Shown here: positions 58,911 to 64,000 of the stretch, piece by piece
How positions within the stretch are numbered: the stretch's first letter is position 1
How the letters are laid out: every line of letters starts with the position of its first letter
Made by a program: the position numbers and the translations under genes
The notes under the pieces: generated by a model
The model's input: only the letters and a program-made list of their open reading frames with translations
Told to the model about the DNA's origin: nothing
Database searches by the model: none
Assembly (NCBI GenBank): GCA_002104985.1
Contig: MCGO01000022.1
Span: 62,001-126,000, forward strand
Length of the DNA stretch: 64,000 bases
Source: Rhizoclosmatium globosum
Lineage: Eukaryota; Chytridiomycota; Chytridiomycetes; Chytridiales; Chytriomycetaceae
Reading direction: 5' to 3'

Positions 58911-59315
58911 ATGCTTCTGATTCCTTGGGTGATATTAAAGTCCGCTAAATCCTCCCTGAACTCTGCCTTGCATCTGCCCCTTAACCGTCGATACGAGACT
59001 GAAATCAACGAAAAAACGCTACCCGGAATTCTCGGTGCAGTTGCAATCGTTGTCGTTGTTGGAATATGCGCCATGTTCCGACGACGGCTCTGTCGGCAAC
59101 GGCGCATGGCCATACAACAGGCCCTGATCTTACCTCGTGGAATAAACGGATCGGCAGTTGGATCTCTCGCGTATATTCCTATGACGCTTCAGACGCAGCC
59201 GCTTCTTGCCCTTTGGGCAACTAGAGTACCGGCTTCAGGAACGCTCTCAGTGGTTCAAGTGAATTCCGCTGTCAAAAGTCCACGTAACGACGCAGAAGCC
59301 CCTCCAAGATATTAA
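58911..59315 (+). CDS. RCR-like one-pass membrane protein (member E)
   Basis: 134 aa: LPLNRRYETEINEK, membrane segment TLPGILGAVAIVVVVGICAMF, RRRLCRQRR stop-transfer. The tail is divergent but ends exactly in EAPPRY, a C-terminal PPxY. Confidence 0.62.
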   Translation: MLLIPWVILKSAKSSLNSALHLPLNRRYETEINEKTLPGILGAVAIVVVVGICAMFRRRLCRQRRMAIQQALILPRGINGSAVGSLAYIPMTLQTQPLLALWATRVPASGTLSVVQVNSAVKSPRNDAEAPPRY

Positions 59316-59401
59316 TTTTTTGACATAATATTAATATAAGAGAAAATGGTTGAAGTGTTTGCCTTTGAAACCACAAATCGGAAACAAATTGGGGAAAACA
59401 T

Positions 59402-59842
59402 ATGGCGACTACATCAACACATCTTCACCGCCGCTTTGAGTTCGCAGGAGCAACCATTCCAGGTGTCGTGGCTGCCGCGCTTATTGTTGTCTTCTTCGGA
59501 GCTTGTGCCTTGATCCGAAGATCGAGCAAAAGCAACACGAGCAACGCAGATAATTTCTTCAAGCACATCCAGTCCCTCCTGGCGTTCCTGTTGGGCCAGG
59601 CGAGATTCCAATGTATGGTGACTCCGATCTATAGTGCTCGACCTGTTCCGGTTTTACAACACGATCTTGTCGGGAGTTACCCCATTCCGGCTTATATGCG
59701 CCGTGCGGAAGGTCCTGCAACTGATCAAAATGCACCGCACTATTTACAACCTAATGGTGCAGCGGCAGCGGCGTCCACTGCTGTTCATAATGTCCCTGTC
59801 AGCAGCCACAACAACCATTCAGACGCTCCTCCGGATTATTGA
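59402..59842 (+). CDS. RCR-like one-pass membrane protein (member F)
   Basis: 146 aa: MATTSTHLHRRFEFAGATIP, membrane segment GVVAAALIVVFFGACALI, RRSSKS. The tail holds IPAYMR and ends SDAPPDY, a C-terminal PPxY as in member E. Confidence 0.68.
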   Translation: MATTSTHLHRRFEFAGATIPGVVAAALIVVFFGACALIRRSSKSNTSNADNFFKHIQSLLAFLLGQARFQCMVTPIYSARPVPVLQHDLVGSYPIPAYMRRAEGPATDQNAPHYLQPNGAAAAASTAVHNVPVSSHNNHSDAPPDY

Positions 59843-59950
59843 ATGAATTTAAATGGAGAAATAAAGTAGTATCGCACTTTGATTTAATCTTGGCATCCAC
59901 TTTCCCATCAATCAATTCAAGTCTCAAACAGGCACAGCCCCCAAGCAACA

Positions 59951-60502
59951 ATGACTGATGCATCCACCGTCCTCACTCATCTTCATCGTCGCTACATTTA
60001 CTACTATGGATATGGCTTCTACGGAGGACTTGGATTCGGTATCTTTGTTCTCTTCCTCTTGATTGTTTGGGGCTTCCGAGCCTACGCAGCGTCCGCAAGA
60101 CGGCAGCAAGTAATCGTCACCACAGTCCCAACCCAGCAAGTTGTATACATGGATCCAGGGCAGGGAGAGTCGCTGCCAATGTACTCGCCACAGCCCAATT
60201 TAAATGGGTACGGGGCACCAACTGGGCAACAACAGCCAAAGCAGCCAATGCCAGTGTACTCTCCTCCTCCGCAAGCGCCGGGCGGAGAACGCCTTGGAAC
60301 GTATGCTACTCCGACGTACACTCCGTCAACTGCCAGCCAACCTCAAACAACTGCGAATCAATACGCACCTCCCTCACAGCCTCCACCAGCAAGTCACAAT
60401 GCAAATGCGTTTCCAGTGATCGAGTCTCAAGGACAACGTCAAGGAGGAAACGCAAGCCATGAAGCTGCTGTGGCCGCACAAGACCCGTTGTACAAGTATT
60501 AG
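59951..60502 (+). CDS. RCR-like one-pass membrane protein (member G)
   Basis: 183 aa: MTDASTVLTHLHRRYIYYYG, membrane segment GFGIFVLFLLIVWGFRAYA, basic stop SARR. Long tail with VVYMDPGQGESLPMYSP (LPxY), MPVYSP and ERLGTYATPTYTP. It is the closest match to the stray copy at 34537-34689. Confidence 0.75.
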   Translation: MTDASTVLTHLHRRYIYYYGYGFYGGLGFGIFVLFLLIVWGFRAYAASARRQQVIVTTVPTQQVVYMDPGQGESLPMYSPQPNLNGYGAPTGQQQPKQPMPVYSPPPQAPGGERLGTYATPTYTPSTASQPQTTANQYAPPSQPPPASHNANAFPVIESQGQRQGGNASHEAAVAAQDPLYKY

Positions 60503-60760
60503 AACTCAAGATCCTTTAATGACTATAAATAAAGGACATTTATTAGGCTTAAGTTTACTTTTGTAAGTTTTGAGCTTTATTCGCATCTTTCAATTCAATT
60601 TTCGATGCGTTTTCCCAAGCAGAGAACAGCGTAACGTCGAATGTCATCTGTGAGCTTTCACACTAACAATCTCTTATTGATTTTATTCCGAATTCGAAAG
60701 CACTGGAACTTCGTTGATTTGAAAAGTTCAAACCAATTCGAAACAAACCCCCAACAATCA

Positions 60761-61159
60761 ATGCCAGCTATTCAGATCGCTCAAAGAGACTATTACTATG
60801 ACGACTACTACTACTACAGAGTGACTGGTTTCGTCATTGGCACGTTGTTCCTTGTGCTTCTGTTTCTGTGGTGTTGGAGAATGCGGCGAACGAATCTTGC
60901 ACAACGATCAGCGAATGAGAACATGCCTGCGACAGTCGTGTACTTGGTTCCGCCACCACGCGAGGATTTGCTGCCTGCATACACTCCAGCTAGCTACTCG
61001 TACCCACCTGCTCCGCCTCCGAGTCAGCAAGGAAAGGGTGACTCACGCACGGATGTCTATCCACTTGCTCCACAGCTTCAACCTCAAAACTACTCTCAGC
61101 AACAGCAACAGCAACAGCAACAAGCGTCAACATCAGCGAACCACTATTACACCCACTGA
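60761..61159 (+). CDS. RCR-like one-pass membrane protein (member H)
   Basis: 132 aa from ATG 60761: MPAIQIAQRDYYYDDYYYYR, membrane segment VTGFVIGTLFLVLLFLWCW, RMRRT. The tail has LLPAYTPASYSYPPAPPP and a glutamine run (nine Q) near the end. The tyrosine-rich start is typical of RCR proteins. An upstream in-frame ATG (60641) would add unrelated residues. Confidence 0.7.
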   Translation: MPAIQIAQRDYYYDDYYYYRVTGFVIGTLFLVLLFLWCWRMRRTNLAQRSANENMPATVVYLVPPPREDLLPAYTPASYSYPPAPPPSQQGKGDSRTDVYPLAPQLQPQNYSQQQQQQQQQASTSANHYYTH

Positions 61160-61315
61160 GTTTTAGTTTACCACAGCTCAATCATCTCTCAGCCTTGCGT
61201 CTTTATCTTTTCACAACTATTGGTAAATAAACGAGTTCATTTTGAACACTAAAAAGGACGTGACGGAGTAGTTGCAAGCTGTCAAAACAGATTCCCACCA
61301 AAAAACTCACCACCA

Positions 61316-61756
61316 ATGTCATCCGAATTCGACCCGTCCAACGACTACGACTTCACGGGCTACAATCCCTCAGCTGGAACAACGCTCTTCATTCTCCTCT
61401 CGCTCGGAACTCTTGTCATTCTTGCACTCTGGTGGCTGCGGCGAAAAGGATTCCTCTCCTTGAAGCCGGAATCCACAGTCAACTACCCTCAACAACCAAA
61501 TGTCGTTTATGTTTACGCGATTGCTCCGCCACAGGCTCAAGATGGCGGCTTTGTTCAACCGCCTCCTGCATACCGGTACCCTCCTGTCAATATTCCTGAG
61601 ACGGCAAAAACGAAAGACGAAGATGTCGGTGTACCATTCTTGTTTGGGTCTTCTTCTGCAAGAGAATGTGACCTTGAGCAGGGACGAACAATCGTTCAAG
61701 TACCGCCGCCTCTTGCTCAAAATCAGAAGGAAATATTTCATTCAAATCAGTCATGA
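61316..61756 (+). CDS. RCR-like one-pass membrane protein (member I)
   Basis: 146 aa: acidic/Tyr-rich N-terminus MSSEFDPSNDYDFTGYNPSA, membrane segment TTLFILLSLGTLVILALWWL, RRKG. The tail has NVVYVYAIAPP and QPPPAYRYPP (PPxY). Confidence 0.68.
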   Translation: MSSEFDPSNDYDFTGYNPSAGTTLFILLSLGTLVILALWWLRRKGFLSLKPESTVNYPQQPNVVYVYAIAPPQAQDGGFVQPPPAYRYPPVNIPETAKTKDEDVGVPFLFGSSSARECDLEQGRTIVQVPPPLAQNQKEIFHSNQS

Positions 61757-61919
61757 ATTGTATCAATAAACCAAAATCTTTGCTTCTGTTTATCTTGATG
61801 GGTATTTTTTCGTGCCGTTTGAGTGTTAGAGATCATTTGAGTGCCTCATGGATTAAATCAGAACGACAATATAAGGCTGCGCTTTGCCTCTCATATGCTC
61901 TCACAATTAGTATCTCCAA

Positions 61920-62465
61920 ATGTCGAGTGTCAATTGTACACAGATTCAACAACAGAACGTAAGGGTTGCGGCACACCCAAGTCATGAAGGCTAACAAAAC
62001 AATCAGGTGGACAATGCCAACCTAATTGGCCCAGGTCTCCATCAAACCGACAACTACACTGTCTACTACAACTCATTCGTTCAGATGTGTAACGACTCGA
62101 CGGTGCAATCCATTCAGCAATGTGACACAGTCTGTAGTTCCAGCTGCATTAGTCCATTGGGAAATATCACGTACATTGAATACTTGTGCAAATGGCAGTT
62201 TCCTACCCGTCCCGATTACAATCCTGCAGCAAATTATGGGTACCTCATTACTGCCATCGTCTTTATTTCATTTATCGTTGGAGGAATCAGCGTTCTGATT
62301 TATAAACGATGGAAAAGAGCGAAGGATCCAGAGGCCTATGAACTTGCGATACAGCAAAAGGAACTGCGAAGATTAGAGCCAAAGAGAGAGCGCAAAAACA
62401 ATTATCTTTCTTGCCACAATAAATGTTCCACAATCTTTCTATGTTGTTTTCGAATAAACTGCTGA
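61920..62465 (+). CDS. One-pass membrane protein with Cys-rich lumenal part (member J)
   Basis: Exons 61920-61958 and 62007-62465 give exactly 165 codons plus stop. Lumenal part with six cysteines (QCDTVCSSSCIS) and N-glycosylation sites; membrane segment GYLITAIVFISFIVGGISVLIY, then KRWKRAKDPEAY and a basic tail. It lacks the proline/tyrosine tail of its neighbours, so it is only loosely a member of the array. Confidence 0.6.
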
Positions 62466-62517
62466 TAAATGGCGATGATTTTGAATTGTTCGCAAAACAC
62501 CAAAACACCAAATCAAC

Positions 62518-62943
62518 ATGCCTGCCGTTCCATTCTCGACCGCAGCATCTCTCAAAAGACGAGAGTGTCATCCATATGACTCTAGCTGCATGGATAATAG
62601 CATGACCTTTGGAACCGTTACGAGTAAGTTCAACCAAGGCTGGGGCTTTGAAGGTCTCTCTAATTCAAACGCAGCTTTAGTTATTGCCATTGTTCTCATC
62701 ATAACTGTTATATGCTGTTATTACACGTCATTTCGTCGACGGTCGCGCCAAATGCAGATTTCGGAAGTACCACAACCAGTTCGACCGGGTCCGGAATATG
62801 AACCTTTGGAACCGTTACCAGCGTATTCTTCAAGCCTTCCAAGACTTCCTACTTATACGTCGCAGATAAGACTACCAACCGATGGTCAGGAAAACACACA
62901 AATGATTGAGCTTCCGTTGCAAATTTCACGCACTATTGGTTGA
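62518..62943 (+). CDS. RCR-like one-pass membrane protein (member K)
   Basis: 141 aa: MPAVPFSTAASLKRRECHPY, membrane segment NAALVIAIVLIITVICCYY, FRRRSRQ. The tail reads RPGPEYEPLEPLPAYSSSLP and LPTYTSQ, two LPxY motifs. Confidence 0.68.
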   Translation: MPAVPFSTAASLKRRECHPYDSSCMDNSMTFGTVTSKFNQGWGFEGLSNSNAALVIAIVLIITVICCYYTSFRRRSRQMQISEVPQPVRPGPEYEPLEPLPAYSSSLPRLPTYTSQIRLPTDGQENTQMIELPLQISRTIG

Positions 62944-63157
62944 TTGTTAAATCTCTTTTTTAATAAATGCATCATATTCAGTTTGAAATAACATAATATT
63001 CTGATATGATGGTTGTCAGCATTTCCCACTTTTGATACTATTACTATAGGGCTCAACTATGACTTGAATTCTGCATCAAAGGGTTCTTCCAAGCGGCGGA
63101 CGGCCAGTTTTTGGCGGACTGGACAAGTTCGACGACCGAAAAAGTCTCATCAAATTC

Positions 63158-63624
63158 ATGCCTGCCATCGTTCTCAACCACGCCGCCACTCTTGCAAAGC
63201 GATATACTTATGCCTGTAGGTCATACAGTGGATACTGTTACAGTGCCCTGTCTCCCGCTGGATACGCCGGTGAGTGTCTCCCAATCAATACACTATTTGT
63301 ACTCAACTTGAGTGTGCAGGTATCGGGATCGGCTGTTTCTTCCTTCTCCTTTGTCTCTGTGTTCTTCTTTCGAAGCGTAATCGACCTGTGGCCACTGTGA
63401 CAACAATTCAGACTGTACAGGTCCCACCTCCTGGTCCTGCCTACGAGCCACTCCCAGCCTACAACCAACCGCTCCCTCAATACAGCAATTATGCTCCACA
63501 GCCACAGTATGGGCAGCCAGTACAGGTTGCCCCGCCAAACCAACGATTGGGTGTTTACAATTCAGCCCCTATGGCAGAACCACCAAAGCCCAACAACAAC
63601 AATAGCAACTACTATGGTTATTAA
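63158..63624 (+). CDS. RCR-like one-pass membrane protein (member L)
   Basis: Exons 63158-63269 and 63320-63624 give exactly 138 codons plus stop. KRYTYACRSYSGYCY before the membrane segment (IGIGCFFLLLCLCVLLSKR) is the Cys/Tyr pattern I associate with the RCR family. Tail: VPPPGPAYEPLPAYNQPLPQ, YGQPVQVAPPNQRLGVYNS. It shares PGPxYEPL-PLPAY with member K. Confidence 0.75.
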
Positions 63625-64000
63625 TGGAAACATTGTTTCATTCTTTAGTTATTGCATAATGAATGTGGTTGTTTTCACATATATCTTGAAATCGTCCTCC
63701 AGCTACTACAGCAATTCAAACTAATGAGATTATAATTAGAGGCCTTACATTGATCCACCCCCAGCCTACTTCCCCCTCTCCCCCAATATAGTAATTAGAC
63801 TCCACAGCAGGCTGAGCAGCCGCAACATCGTCAGACAGTGCAGAATGCTCTCCACAAACTATGATTGAGGAATCACAATGTAATTAAGTCATCAAAACCA
63901 CCAAACCCATCTAAATATCATAATGAGATGAAAATACTTTTTTTCTTTATTTTACAATTTTCAATGTCAACAGGTCTCAAAGCAGACAAGAGCCAAGGCT
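63625..64000. repeat. Downstream spacer with decayed copy of the member L tail
   Basis: 63757-63830 resembles 63457-63525 base by base (CAGCCTAC...CTC.CCCAATA.AG.AATTA..CTCCACAGC), with stops in all likely frames. The remainder is AT-rich with no gene. Confidence 0.5.

Noticed and set aside
1..64000. CRISPR arrays, rRNA or tRNA genes, prokaryotic operons
   Set aside because: None seen; the introns and gene families are eukaryotic throughout.

Overview
The window is nuclear DNA of a fungus. Short GT-AG introns (about 33 to 70 nt, a few longer) split most genes. The gene set is fungal: KDM5-type histone demethylase, Nop9, V-ATPase subunit d, NDUFB2-like complex I subunit, HET-domain protein, vacuolar-type M28 metalloproteases and RCR-like one-pass membrane proteins. 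The intron style together with TIR-NACHT-Sel1-SAM, F-box-LRR and 7TM families suggests an early-diverging (chytrid-like) fungus; that placement is inference, not proof.

Layout. 1-9.2 kb: end of a first M28 protease gene (+), then a GT90 glycosyltransferase, a KDM5-like demethylase and a HET-domain protein (all -). 9.5-20.1 kb: two further M28 protease genes in tandem (+). The first is interrupted directly after its start by a 6.4 kb mobile element carrying a large DUF6729-like transposase and a serine recombinase. The element is bounded by an 8-9 bp duplication (GGAATTGG/G) and imperfect inverted ends. 20.2-25.3 kb: Nop9 (+), F-box/ankyrin protein (-), NDUFB2-like subunit (+). 25.5-31.4 kb: a TIR-NACHT-Sel1-SAM protein between two F-box-LRR paralogues (all +). 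31.6-34.7 kb: three unrecognised genes and a stray RCR-like copy (all -). 35-38.7 kb: two tandem protein kinases (+). 38.9-43 kb: a cysteine-rich SAM membrane protein and a degenerate adenylate-kinase/coiled-coil protein (-). 43.3-44.7 kb: V-ATPase subunit d (+). 44.7-50.8 kb: an array of 7TM proteins, some broken (-). 51-53 kb: a damaged APC transporter (-). 54-63.6 kb: a USP-like gene, then about twelve RCR-like one-pass membrane genes (+), with relics between them.

Sequence quality. Many host genes, including the normally essential V-ATPase subunit, Nop9 and KDM5, contain frame breaks that are almost all of one kind: one base missing, with the protein continuing correctly in the next frame. 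This points to assembly deletions rather than pseudogenes. Gene coordinates below therefore span frame breaks. For several genes the exon sum is one base short of a multiple of three, as one deletion would cause, while the transposase and recombinase genes of the mobile element are clean.

The most notable points are the element that pairs a DDE-like transposase with a serine recombinase (a Tn3-like logic in a eukaryote), its precise insertion after codon 1-2 of the M28 gene, the NLR-like TIR-NACHT-Sel1-SAM gene, and the RCR-like array with (L/P)PxY tails.
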